From Loripinus fragilis (Eukaryota; Mollusca; Bivalvia; Lucinida; Lucinidae): a DNA stretch of 64,000 bases. This document shows positions 23,054 through 32,350 of this stretch, piece by piece (the stretch's first letter is position 1; the number at the start of each line of letters is the position of its first letter). The notes beneath the pieces were generated by a model that did no database searches, had not been told where the DNA came from, and saw only the letters and a list, made by a program, of their open reading frames with translations. The stretch is from NCBI GenBank assembly GCA_964019695.1, contig OZ026518.1:112400336-112464335 (forward strand), read 5' to 3'. The position numbers and the translations under genes are program-made.

Positions 23054-23186
23054 CTGGTGTGTTTTCTCTGCCTACATAACCAGCTATTGTGATCCCAAGA
23101 CCCTGATGAGAATCCTTTGCTAGGTTCACGCTGAAGTACTCTACCTCGGGAAACTCTGGGGACATGTCCTCAGAATTATAGGGAGG
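23054..23186 (-). CDS. MPDZ: MPDZ exon: first part of PDZ3
   Basis: The acceptor ends TATTTTTCAG and the donor is ACACCAG|GTATGA. The exon is 133 bp, entering in phase 0 and leaving with one base of a split GAT codon. The peptide PPYNSEDMSPEFPEVEYFSV leads into NLAKDSHQGLGITIAGYVGR. GLGI is the carboxylate-binding loop, and the ITIAGY(V/I)G stretch is characteristic of PDZ3 of MPDZ as I know it. The domain is completed by the next two exons. Confidence 0.9.
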
Positions 23187-23394
23187 CTGAAAAATATACA
23201 TAATACTTCAATTGAACTCTGTATACTAAAGAAAATCTGCTTCAGTCAAATAATATTTGCCCAGCTGACCCCATGGCTAACTTGAGCACATACTTAGGCA
23301 AATTGTCAAATGTACTAAAATGATGGAATTATACCTATTGTGGTAATACAATTATCAGGGGTCTTATCATCCTGGTAACTCAGGCATGACCCAC

Positions 23395-23950
23395 ATTCAT
23401 CATGAAGGGTGTGGTTAAGCTGCTATGCAAATGAGAAGGGTGTGATATAAAGTTGTTATGCCAACACAAAGGGTGTGGTTAAGCTGCTATGCAAATGAGA
23501 AGGGTGTGATATAAAGTTGTTATGCCAACACAAAGGGTGTGGTTATGTCAATGAGTAGGGTTTGATATAAAGTTGCTATGCCAACACAAAGGGTGTACCA
23601 ACACAAAGGGTGTAGTTAAGCTGTTATGCAAATGAGAAGGATGTGATATAAAGTTGCTATGCCAACACAAAGGGTGTGATCAAGCTGCTATGCAAAAGGG
23701 AAGGGTGTGATATAAAGTTGTTATGCCAACACAAAGGGTGTGGATATGTTGCTATGCAAATGAGAAGGTAGTGATATAAAGTTGCTATGCCAATGTGAAG
23801 GGTGTGGTTAAGTTGCTCTGCAAATAAGATTGCTATGCATATGAGGAGGGTGTGGCAAAGTTGCTATGCAAACAAGAAGGTTGTGTTTAAGCTGCTATGC
23901 AAAAATAAGAAGGGAGTGCTTATACTATTATGCAAATGAATTGGTACTGA
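23395..23950. repeat. Minisatellite, 64-bp unit made of two 32-bp halves
   Basis: About eight units of GGGTGTGGTTAAGCTGCTAT, GCAAATGAGAAGGGTGTGAT and ATAAAGTTGTTATGCCAACA CAAA in order. The halves GTGTGGTTAAGCTGCTATGC and GTGTGATATAAAGTTGTTATGCC are related, so an older 32-bp unit was dimerised. It lies in the intron upstream of the PDZ3 first-part exon. Confidence 0.9.
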
Positions 23951-24271
23951 AAATAGAAGCACTGAAATTTCTAGACATACTCCAATCAGATTATGCACAA
24001 CAACTACTGAGACTATGGTGTTAAGTATTTTATTTGCAAACAGAATGGTAAAAGTGTTCAAAACTTTAGGACATTTGCCGTAGCCTTTGTGATCCAGAAG
24101 GACCAGAGGAACATTTTCAATATGTTTTTCATATTTTCTAGTAAATTCAGATTAAATAGAGGTGAAATGATCAGATCTGTTTAGCAATCAACATCCCCTG
24201 ATATAGCCCTGATAACCTGCCAAACCTGTTATCAACATGTTTTTATGTTGCAGCTATCTAAAATACACTAT

Positions 24272-24642
24272 TAAGTCTTTGCATGCTCGGTAATTTGACC
24301 TGTGTTTTATTGTCAGTTAATTCCCCCACCCACCCACAAGGCTCAAAAATAGTAATCTTCCGCTCGTATTTACGAGTGTCTCAGGCTGCAGGGCAAGTGA
24401 ATATTTTGATATTTCTACTGAAAATTAAATTTTCCCCATGTATGCCAATAAATTTTGTGATGCAGGGCAAGTGCCTATTTTCAGATATTTCGAGGCCTGG
24501 CCCACCCCCAAAATCTCAGCAAAAATATCCAGAGTATCAAACAGTATGGATCCAGATCAGGCTCTATATTTTGGGTCCAGACTGTTTGCAAATGTTATCC
24601 GCAGATGACAAGACAGTGACACTACTAGCACGTTAAGAGTTA
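24272..24642. mobile_element. Hairpin MITE (GTTTGGATC family), enlarged
   Basis: TTAAGTCTTTGCATGCTCGG at the left and GCACGTTAAGAGTTAAC at the right. The arm CAGTATGGATCCAGATCAGG pairs with TGGGTCCAGACTGTTTGC. Extra sequence of about 160 bp (24325-24510) sits in the left half. Confidence 0.7.
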
Positions 24643-24682
24643 ACAAAGCTGATCTAGTAACATCATGGAGATAAGACATTTT

Positions 24683-24953
24683 AGCTGTGGCATGAGATTT
24701 CCAACAATGTGGTATTTGAGCTGTGGCATGAGATTTCCAACAATGTGGTATGTGTGACCAGCAAAGCCTCAGATCAGCCTGCGCATACGCGCAATCTGAT
24801 CAGAGCCTTTGCTAGTCACTTGAATTTTCTATGAGTGTTAAGCTACTGACTGATCAAAATTTGGATATTCTAAGCTTAAAATGAGGCTGCACACATTGGT
24901 CTGAGTCTACACTCGTCAAAATGTGACATGTTGGAATTTACATGTCACGGCTC
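24683..24953. mobile_element. MITE, GAGCCGTGACATG family, duplicated left end
   Basis: The left terminus AGCTGTGGCATGAGATTTCC is present twice, at 24683 and 24719. The right end is CATGTCACGGCTC. The internal stem is CTGCGCATACGCGCAATCTG. Confidence 0.82.
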
Positions 24954-25041
24954 ATTTTTTCTCTGAGCATTTCTTTCATTTCTGGCTGGGTGCTCATTGG
25001 AAATCATAGAGAAGCTTCCAATGAGTATCAATAACATAATT

Positions 25042-25271
25042 GAGCCAGGACATGTGATTTCCAACAATGTGGCATTTTAACAAGTGTAGACTCACAGGAG
25101 CTGTGCAGTCTACTTTTAAGCTTAGAAACTCCAAATGCTGTTCAGTCAGTAGCTTAACAGTCATAGAATATTCAAGCGACTAGCAAAGGCTCTGATCAGA
25201 CTGTGCATACGCGCTGATCTGAGACTTTGCTGGTCGCACATACCACATTGTTGAAATCTCATGTTGTGGCT
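25042..25271. mobile_element. MITE, GAGCCGTGACATG family, opposite orientation
   Basis: Left end GAGCCAGGACATGTGATTTC, body GTGTAGACTCACAGGAGCTG and GTTCAGTCAGTAGCTTAACA, right end TTGAAATCTCATGTTGTGGC. It runs opposite to the neighbour at 24683-24953, forming a large inverted pair about 90 bp apart. Confidence 0.82.
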
Positions 25272-25309
25272 TATTATCCCCATGCTTTTAAAAAAAAAAA
25301 CGAAGGAAA

Positions 25310-26720
25310 CATTGTAATGGCCTCTGTCCCTCTGTCTGCCCGTTATGGTATCTCCTCCTAAACAATTGGACGAAATTCAACCAAATTTGGTGTGTGATTG
25401 AAACTCATGAATAGGGCATGCAACGTCAATCTTTTTTTTGGTCTCGCCCCCTGGGGCCCTGGGGAGTAGTCAAAAGGTCAAATATCATTTAATTTCAATT
25501 ACAAAGTCAATTTCAAGGATTTTTATACCAAACTTTGTGTGTGTTCTCACAAATGAAAGATACAAAAAATATCTGACAGGATTTTCATTCTGTTGTGTGG
25601 GTCATGCTGCAGGGGTGGGACTTTGGGGCGCTGGGGGTGCCCAGGGGGTAAAAAAAAAAATTCAAACATGGTCATGTGGCATATCAAATCGACGGGATGA
25701 CAAGCAGAACAGAATGCAAGTAAAATTTTCATCCTAAGGTCAAACTGGTGACCTTGGGGTGAGGTCAAAAGGTCAAATATTATTAAAGTTTGACTACCAT
25801 GTCAATTTCTAAGATTTTCATACCAAACTTTGTGTGCGTTCTTACAAATAAAAGATAGAAAACATATTGAACAGAAATTTCATTCTTTTTCTGGGTTCAT
25901 GCCCCATGGGTGGGACTAGGGGGTGCTGGGTGGGTCAAAAACTTCATTGGGGTATTTGCGATGGGGCCCCATAGACTGTGCATTCTAGTGTTTTTTTTAG
26001 ATTATAGATCAAACTTGGCTTTTGGTATTTTTATCCTGACGAAGTCGGAGGGATATAGTTTTGATGTTGTCAGTGTGTCCATTCCGTCTCAGACCCTATT
26101 TGTCAGATTTTATGCATTCTTGGTACGAATGATCACTATGGAGCATGATTTCTCGGTGCTTGAAAATAAGCACAACAAAGTCATTCCCCTGACCCATTGG
26201 TAGAGTCAAAGGTCAAATATTTAAATTTCGCAATAACTAAATTAAATGTCAATATTTTTAACTGCATCTTTACATACAGCCAGAGGAACAATAGATATGA
26301 AACATATCAAATGGGATTTTAGTTTCAAGGTCCCCGGGTTTGGCTGAGGCCACAAATCAACTTTTATGGAATATTGCCATTATGCATATCAAATTAAAGG
26401 GAATGAAGTGTATGCTAGCAAATATTTGCCCTCACACACACTCTTGTCCCCTAGGTTGGGGTCAAAACATTACTTTTTCTGAAAGTAGTCATGTTGAATA
26501 CCAAATAAAGGGATTGAAGCACAGAACTTCATGCAAGCAAATATTTTCCCTTACACCTCAACCCCTGGGGTGAGGTCAAAACTTTTTTTCTGAAAGTGGT
26601 CATGTTGCATATCAAATTAAAGGGAAAGAATCATAGAACAACATGCAAGCAGAGTTTGACCTTACACACACCCCTGACGTCTTGGGTTGGATTAAACAAT
26701 CAAATATTGAAATTGTGCGG
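25310..26720 (-). repeat. Dispersed repeat, inverted relative to 17.1-18.1 kb
   Basis: The right part (26030-26720) carries reverse-oriented units with GGTCATGTTGCATATCAAAT and TAAAGGGAA, spaced about 100-125 bp. The left part (25310-25960) has two related blocks, each with CCAAACTTTGTGTGCGTTC, GACCTTGGGGTGAGGTCAAA and TGGGACT(A/T)GGGG(G/C)TGCTGGG. No transposon gene is visible. Confidence 0.65.
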
Positions 26721-26848
26721 ATAAGTATATATTTTTTATCTCTCCTCGAAAGGCTTTCAATAGGTACCCATATAACAAGCCCATGCCTGTTTATAACCGC
26801 ATGTAATTATCTGTTACGACTCCTAACAGTCGTGTCTTACTCACTTAC

Positions 26849-27169
26849 CGGATGTACTTGGACACGTTCTTGAAATCCTTGTTGTGCAATAAGTCCTGGG
26901 GGTTGTTCAACCATGTCCTTCTCTCGAATAATCTCATTCTTGTCAAGTAACGAGTGTATATGTTGTAGATGCTGATCAAGCTGGTGGGTAGGAACTATCG
27001 GTGCGTTCGGCGAGGAAATTGTTGACGGTTCTATTATAGGCCTGGCTACTATGAGTCTAACATGGCTGCCTGACTGTCGCAGTACTGCTGCCACCTGCTC
27101 TGAACCCATGCCTCGTACATTAACTTCTCCGATTTCCAGAATATGGTCTCCGCTATGTAATCTGCCATC
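26849..27169 (-). CDS. MPDZ: MPDZ exon: second half of PDZ2 and PDZ2-PDZ3 linker
   Basis: The acceptor ends CTTTTCCAG and the donor is CATCCG|GTAAGT. The exon is 321 bp, phase 0 at both ends, 107 residues. It opens [20 protein letters not shown] and continues [24 protein letters not shown]. These are the remaining strands and alpha-B helix of PDZ2, with EQV at the helix start where class I domains often carry a histidine. The remaining 60 or so residues (from [15 protein letters not shown]) are a low-complexity linker with a His/Gln/Leu-rich stretch ([20 protein letters not shown]) that may be helical. The match to the MPDZ PDZ2 pattern (GRLxSGDHILKIGDxxxxGMSSEQVAQVLR) is strong from family knowledge. 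Confidence 0.92.
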
Positions 27170-27220
27170 CTGGAAAAGCAAAAACAATTTGAGAAAATAG
27201 TCATTTACTAGTACCATATG

Positions 27221-27439
27221 GGCCTCGTCGCGACAAAACCCGTCTTCAGGGTTTCTGTCAAAGCCGGACTCAAACCATTCTCCTCTGCTAAAAGATAAGC
27301 TAGAAAAATTGAAATTTCACCTGTATCAAGTTAAGAAACATGGAATAACAAAGGCGCTGATCAGTCTGCACAGATGCCAGGCTGATCTGCGCTTTTGTTG
27401 CTCGCAAACCAAGAAGACAGGTTTTCTAGCGTTGAGGCC
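27221..27439. mobile_element. MITE, CGCGAxAAAACCTGTCTTC family
   Basis: GGCCTCGTCGCGACAAAACC at the left and GACAGGTTTTCTAGCGTTGA GGCC at the right. Inner arms GGCGCTGATCAGTCTGCACA and GGCTGATCTGCGC. It begins about 50 bp upstream (gene sense) of the PDZ2 second-half exon acceptor. Confidence 0.78.
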
Positions 27440-27506
27440 AATATATGGAAAATTGACAAAGATTAAGTATCAATTATGCACAGCCAGCAAAATAATTGGA
27501 TTGAAA

Positions 27507-27570
27507 ATCCATGGGTGAAAGTTCCTTCTTTATGTGTCATAAACTTCATGGGTGAAAGTTTCTAAAAAAT
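27507..27570. repeat. Paired CATGGGTGAAAGTT motifs
   Basis: Two direct copies of CATGGGTGAAAGTT about 40 bp apart, matching the terminus of the 46688-46927 MITE. Probably a relic of that family. Confidence 0.5.
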
Positions 27571-28041
27571 AAACTTAACTTAAGAAATTCAAATCATAAA
27601 ACTTGCAATATGCCTACAAAATAATAGCAATTCAAGTTTCAGTGGCCAATTGTCATAAAGCGGCATTTCATCGGGTGTTTGCCAAAGTAAGCATTTAGGG
27701 AACGCTTGTATACAAAGTAGGATTAAGTATCAATAACTTTGTAGAACAGAACTCAAGTTTATTGACAAGCAAATACAGCTCATCCTCAAACAATATATCA
27801 CTTGATATTTTCATTATTTGTGAGCATGTTAGGTTTAAAATATCTGGTAACAAGATCCACCCTTCTTTATTAAAGTTCTCATGACAAATGACTGTGCAAT
27901 ATTCCAATCAATACTTCCTATAAACACAGAGATATGAAATATGATACTGTGCATGCTGCATAATGCATGCTTTTTTTTTGTTTTTGTTTTTTTTCTTTTT
28001 TTAGTTCATCTGAGCCAAAGCCAAAGCAATGTATTTTCTTG

Positions 28042-28241
28042 TTTTGTTTGATTTGATTCTTTACGTCCCATTAACAATCTTTCAGTCATAAAGGAACGGA
28101 TCTTCCTGGGTTGAACCAGTACTTAGCTAGAATTAATGTGTCTTGCTCAAGGACATAACACAGTGAAGCCGGTGAAGCTCAAACCCGCAGCCCCTCGGTC
28201 TCGAGTCAAGCACTCTACCACTGAGCCACTGCGCTCCCTAA
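28042..28241 (-). mobile_element. tRNA-derived SINE with target duplication
   Basis: Same family; on the reverse strand the head is GAGCGCAGTGGCTCAGTGGT and box B GGGTTTGAGC. Flanked by TATTTTCTTG at 28032-28041 and 28242-28251, a 10-bp target duplication. Confidence 0.85.
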
Positions 28242-28971
28242 TATTTTCTTGTAAATGCATCTCCTAAACCATTGAACGTAGCAACTTGCATATGTGACGT
28301 AATGTAGAGGGTACTGGGCAACATTTTGTGTGACCTTGACCCCAAGGTAAAGGTCAAAGGTAAAAAAAACGAGTATTTGCGATGGTGTACCATCCACTCA
28401 CTGCTGCTAGAGTTTTTGCATGCTTTTATGTTGTCCACAGATTTTTTTAAAAGGATTTTTTTATCAACACATGTTCTGCTCAATTGAGTATATCTGTATC
28501 CCTATTATTCAATAACATTGCACAAATGTGTTGATTGGAAGAACACAAGTCATTAATGACATTAATTAATGATCAAAAGATCCCTAGTGATGCTATATTG
28601 CAGTGCTCAATGATGACAATCTAATTATGATGGCAATTAATCGCTGTCATGCTGAATCCTTTTATGTACCAAACTCCCCATTTTTATCGGCACATGCAAT
28701 GCACCTGCAGCATTACAGGTATAAGCATGTTCATACAAGCAGAGTGGAGAACAGTGCGGATTGATCATCAAAGGATGGGTTGGTAAAAACAGAGAAGTCT
28801 TAAATCTGGTTTTGTCACTTTTAAATGACCAAACTGGGATGTTCTATTTCTTGTATCACTATCAAAAAGCTATTAACTTGAAGAACTATGAAAATAAAAG
28901 CATTTTATGATGTCAAAGAGTCATTAACAAAGCATGTTTCTTTAGCTACCTCGACTGTCTTTTGTTTGTTT

Positions 28972-29150
28972 GTTTGTTTGATTTGATTCTTTACATCCCA
29001 TCAACAATCTTTTAGTTATGTAGTTATGTATGTGTTGAACCAGTACCACGCTTTGATTAATGTGTCTTGCTCAAGGACAAAACGCAGTTACGCCGGTGAG
29101 GCTGGAACCCGCCGCCTCTTGGTCTCGAGTCAAGCACTCTACCACTGAGT
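28972..29150 (-). mobile_element. tRNA-derived SINE (first of a duplicated pair)
   Basis: Tail GTTTGTTTGTTTGATTTGAT precedes body ATTCTTTACATCCCATCAAC; box B reads GGCGGGTTCCAGCC on the reverse strand; the head ends CACTCAGTGGTAGAGTGC. Flanked by ACTGTCTTTT on both sides, which suggests the original target duplication. Confidence 0.82.
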
Positions 29151-29290
29151 GACTGTCTTTTAATTTGACTTTTAATTTAACCAATTTTACCAGAACTCAT
29201 GTTGACCTGACCAAACCGAAAGTGCCGGTGTGGAATAATCACAGTGCATCCATAATCAGACCTGCTACCAGATTCATCAGCAATTGTTTT

Positions 29291-29484
29291 GGTTGTTTGT
29301 TTGATTTGATTCTTTACATCCCATCAACAATCTTTCAGTTATGTAGGGACGGGTCTTCCTGGGTTGAACCAGTACTAAGCAAGTATAAATGTGTCTTGCT
29401 CAAGGACACAACGCAGTGACGCCAGTGAGGCTCGAACCCGCGGCCCTTTGGTCTAGAGTCAAGCACTCTACCACTGAGTGACTG
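29291..29484 (-). mobile_element. tRNA-derived SINE (second of a duplicated pair)
   Basis: Nearly the same as 28972-29150, and followed by the same non-SINE flank (ACTGTCTTTTAATTTGACCA...). The pair arose by tandem duplication of SINE plus flank rather than by two insertions. Confidence 0.82.
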
Positions 29485-29877
29485 TCTTTTAATTTGACCA
29501 ATTTGACCAGAACTCATATTGACCTGACCAAACTGAAAGTGCCAGTGTGAATCCATTATCAGACCTGCTACCAGATTCCTCAGCATGTTAAAGTGTGTCT
29601 ATTGTGTGAGATAAAGCACAAATATTGCATCTTCTTGAAATAGATTTTCACATATTTGCATGAAAACAACATGCTGCCAAACTAACATGCTTTTTAACAG
29701 ACACGATGCCAAAAGTATACTTCATTATAAAAGATTAATGTCAGTGGTTTTATTAGCAACAGTCTGCTAATGCAGAATAAATAGAATTTGCAGGCTAAAA
29801 AATAAGATTCCACAGTACAATCAGTCTCCTAGCTAAGCCCTAGAAAAGTAAGAATCTATCACTATTTACCTTATTTT

Positions 29878-29955
29878 CTCCAAGAAAGCATATGTTGTGG
29901 CTACTCATTGGAAGCGTCTCATTGAGACGCTTCCAACGAGTACCCACAACAAATT
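29878..29955. mobile_element. MITE, AACATATGTT palindrome family, GCGTC stem
   Basis: AGCATATGTTGTGGCTACTC followed by ATTGGAAGCGTCTCATTGAG and ACGCTTCCAACGAGTACCCA. The central stem GGAAGCGTCTCATTGAGACG CTTCC is perfect and differs from the AACCGTC stem of other copies. Confidence 0.8.
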
Positions 29956-30784
29956 ATTTTAATGAAAATAAACGAAGAACGGCCATTACTGGCTGATAAA
30001 AGAAACCTTATATAGGACGTTGTTGCTGTCTGATTTGAGCGATGGCTGATGCAGGTTTGATTGCGCAACTGTGGGACAGGTATGCAAGGCGTAGCTTTAC
30101 AATCAAAGTTTTTGTTCCTAGCCGAAAATAATACTTTCCTTATTTCTATATGCAAACAAATGCAGGTTGTAGTCCTTTATAACACACCTTGTTATAATTT
30201 TATAACTCTATTTGGATATAACACAGTCATGATGTGGCTTTCAACATGAAATTTTAATAAAAAAAATATAGGAAAATGACCATAAAATGGTAATTACTTT
30301 ATAATTCCTTTGTAAAAATGTCCTGTTATTACATAGTTAATTTGTAATGCGGTCCATTCCAATGGACCCCAAACATAAGCATTATAACTTATAAAGCGCC
30401 TATACTGTACTTGTATTAACTCTTTGCACTTGCAAGTTCACAGGCGATGGCCCTCTGGATAATGACAATCCATATTTAGATACAATAGACTGATCTGCTC
30501 CTACTTAAATTTGTCAAGTATGCTAGAAGGTCCTTTTCTTCCACTGATTCTCTTTTATGCTAAACATTTCTAACATACCAATTTTTTTGTACAAGAAACA
30601 AGGTGCAATCATCACAGGTTATAGAAGTAATGAAGTATCCAGAGAAAACAAAATTCCAGTTCCAGTAGATTTTGATTTTATGTTTCTCATTTCCACAGGA
30701 ATATCATTATAGGCATTTTTAAATATGCAAATTATCTTCAAATTTAAATTTTTCTTATATAATGCAAATTATCTTGAATGAGTG

Positions 30785-30915
30785 AGTTTGTGTTTAAAGT
30801 CCAATCAACAATTAAGGTCATATGAAGATGGGGCCACAGCTCAAGAGTCTTATCAGACAGACTGAAGGAGCCAGGGATCAATCGCAGGACCCCTGGGTAC
30901 AAGGCGAGTGGTCAG
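30785..30915 (-). mobile_element. Probable SINE of another family
   Basis: GAGTGAGTTTGTGTTTAAAG at one end and AGGTCATATGAAGATGGGGC in the middle. The reverse strand has GAGCTCAGCTGACCACTCGC and GCGATTGATCCC, which resemble boxes A and B. Confidence 0.5.
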
Positions 30916-31050
30916 CTGAGCTCCAAATTATCTTGAAATAATTTTGTAATGACAGGAGTAGTTTTCTGAAAGATTACTTTTGTCCAAAATATTGAACGTT
31001 ATTTAAGTTCTAGTGATCTGATTCAGTAACGCCTTAATTTAACCCTGATG

Positions 31051-31256
31051 TACAGTAAAACCTGTGTAAAACAGCCACTCAAAAATAGACAAAACAGAGA
31101 TCTTAAAGACAAATGGTAGCTTAATGGGGTCGAAAGTATTGCATAATGCTTGGAGCATTCTGCAATACTTTTGAACTGCATTAAGCGATAATTGGTCTTG
31201 AAAAACAATTTTTGGTCTTTTTTATTGAGTGGCCGCTTTAGACAGGTTTTACTGTA
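31051..31256. mobile_element. Tc1-style MITE next to the PDZ2 donor array
   Basis: Inverted termini start TACAGTAAAACCTGTGTAAA on the left and end GACAGGTTTTACTGTA on the right. Between them are AAAATAGACAAAAC...GCTTAATG, a central GCATTATGC/GCATTCTGC stem and GCATTAAGCGATAATTGG. The right end meets the last 116-bp copy: the minus-strand intron reads GTACGTATAC then diverges into the MITE, so the element entered at a TA about seven bases inside the intron of that copy. Confidence 0.8.
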
Positions 31257-31260
31257 TACG

Positions 31261-31816
31261 TACCGCATCTGCCACTCCTCCAGGTAGTATAGTCTTGACA
31301 ACCACCCCTGTACTCCTACCCCTAATAATACCAAATCCCAGTCCAGTCCCCCCAAAGACATGATATCAAGTATACGTACCGCATCTGCCACTCCTCCAGG
31401 TAGTATAGTCTTGACAACCACCCCTGTACTCCTACCCCCAATAATACCAAATCCCAGTCCAGTCCCCCCAAAGACATGATATCAAGTATACGTACCGCAT
31501 CTGCCACTCCTCCAGGTAGTATAGTCTTGACAACAACCCCTGTACTCCTACCCCTAATAATACCAAATCCCAGTCCAGTCCCCCCAAAGACATGATATCA
31601 AGTATACGTACCGCATCTGCCACTCCTCCAGGTAGTATAGTCTTGACAACCACCCCTGTACTCCTACCCCCAATAATACCAAATCCCAGTCCAGTCCCCC
31701 CAAAGACATGATATCAAGTATACGTACCGCATCTGCCACTCCTCCAGGTAGTATAGTCTTGACAACCACCCCTGTACTCCTACCCCCAATAATACCAAAT
31801 CCCAGTCCAGTCCCAT
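31261..31816 (-). repeat. Five-copy 116-bp tandem repeat of the PDZ2 exon end plus splice donor
   Basis: Copies begin at 31261, 31377, 31493, 31609 and 31725 (plus-strand TACCGCATC), an exact 116-bp period with very few substitutions. On the minus strand each copy carries 86 bp of the PDZ2 exon, the donor GCG|GTACGT and 30 bp of intron; none carries an acceptor. The first (rightmost) copy is part of the true exon. Copies at 31261 and 31493 share a T where the others have C, which creates an in-frame TAG on the minus strand. This alternation suggests the array grew partly by duplicating a two-copy block. Confidence 0.93.
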
Positions 31817-31862
31817 CATTCATTAGGTCAATAACTTCGATCTGAGTCCATTCTGTATTCAA
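31728..31862 (-). CDS. MPDZ: MPDZ exon: first half of PDZ2 (donor tandemly repeated)
   Basis: The acceptor ends CTTTTCAG and the donor is GCAGATGCG|GTACGT. The exon is 135 bp, phase 0 at both ends. The 45 residues begin LNTEWTQIEVIDLMNDGTGL and contain the carboxylate-binding loop GLGF (as [11 protein letters not shown]) and the strand [14 protein letters not shown]. This is the N-terminal half of PDZ2 and joins in frame to [14 protein letters not shown] in the next exon. The last 86 bp of the exon and the first 30 bp of the intron form the first of five 116-bp tandem copies running down to 31261, so four more donor copies lie downstream at 116-bp steps. I chose the first donor because it is the only one joining PDZ2 correctly; later donors shift frame or run into a stop. 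Confidence 0.88.
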
Positions 31863-31984
31863 CTGAAAAGAAAAAGACCACACATTCAACGATATGCCAA
31901 ATTTTTTACATGTCTATTCAAAATCTTGAGCTTTGATGACATATTTCTGTTATACATAACCCCAAAAACTTGTGAGATATGATT

Positions 31985-32345
31985 CATGGCATAGTCCTGC
32001 CACTATAGCAATACATATGTAGCATAGAAGATATGAATGATGACAAAGTTCTGTCACCATAACAACAAAATCTTGTGTTTTTAGGGTACACCTTAGAAGA
32101 TATGGTTGGTGGCAAAGTTCTGTCACCATAACAACAAAATCTTGTGTTTCAAGTGTTTCTATAGAGGATGGGAAAGTTCTGTCACCATAACAACAAAATC
32201 TTGTGTTTCAAGTGTTTCTATAGAGGATGGGAAAGTTCTGTCACCATAATAACAAAATCTTGTTTTTCTAGTGTATACCATAAAGGATGGTAAAGTTCAG
32301 TCACCATCATGACAACGCATACTATCTTGTGTTGTGTTTCTAGTG
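31985..32345. repeat. Minisatellite, about 69-bp unit, right part of a split array
   Basis: Units contain GATGGCAAAGTTCTGTCACC, ATAACAACAAAATCTTGTGT and TTCTAGGGTA. The array stops at 32350 where the foldback element begins, and the same unit resumes right of it. Copies at 32155-32240 include a near-exact pair differing at very few sites. Confidence 0.85.
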
Positions 32346-32350
32346 AACAC

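Larger units (their letters stand above)
28957..29585. repeat. Tandem duplication of SINE plus flank, about 332-bp period
   Basis: After each SINE comes ACTGTCTTTTAATTTGAC, CCAGAACTCATGTTGACCTG (ATATTGACC in the second), GAAAGTGCC(G/A)GTGTG and ATCAGACCTGCTACCAGATTC. The second copy lacks a 12-bp CTTTTAATTTAA step and an AATAATCACAGTG step. Confidence 0.8.

Noticed and set aside
31023..31653. Frames of 61-132 codons that look like repeated protein segments upstream of PDZ2
   Set aside because: The 116-bp period is not a multiple of three, the repeats are read out of the PDZ frame, and no acceptor exists for the extra copies.
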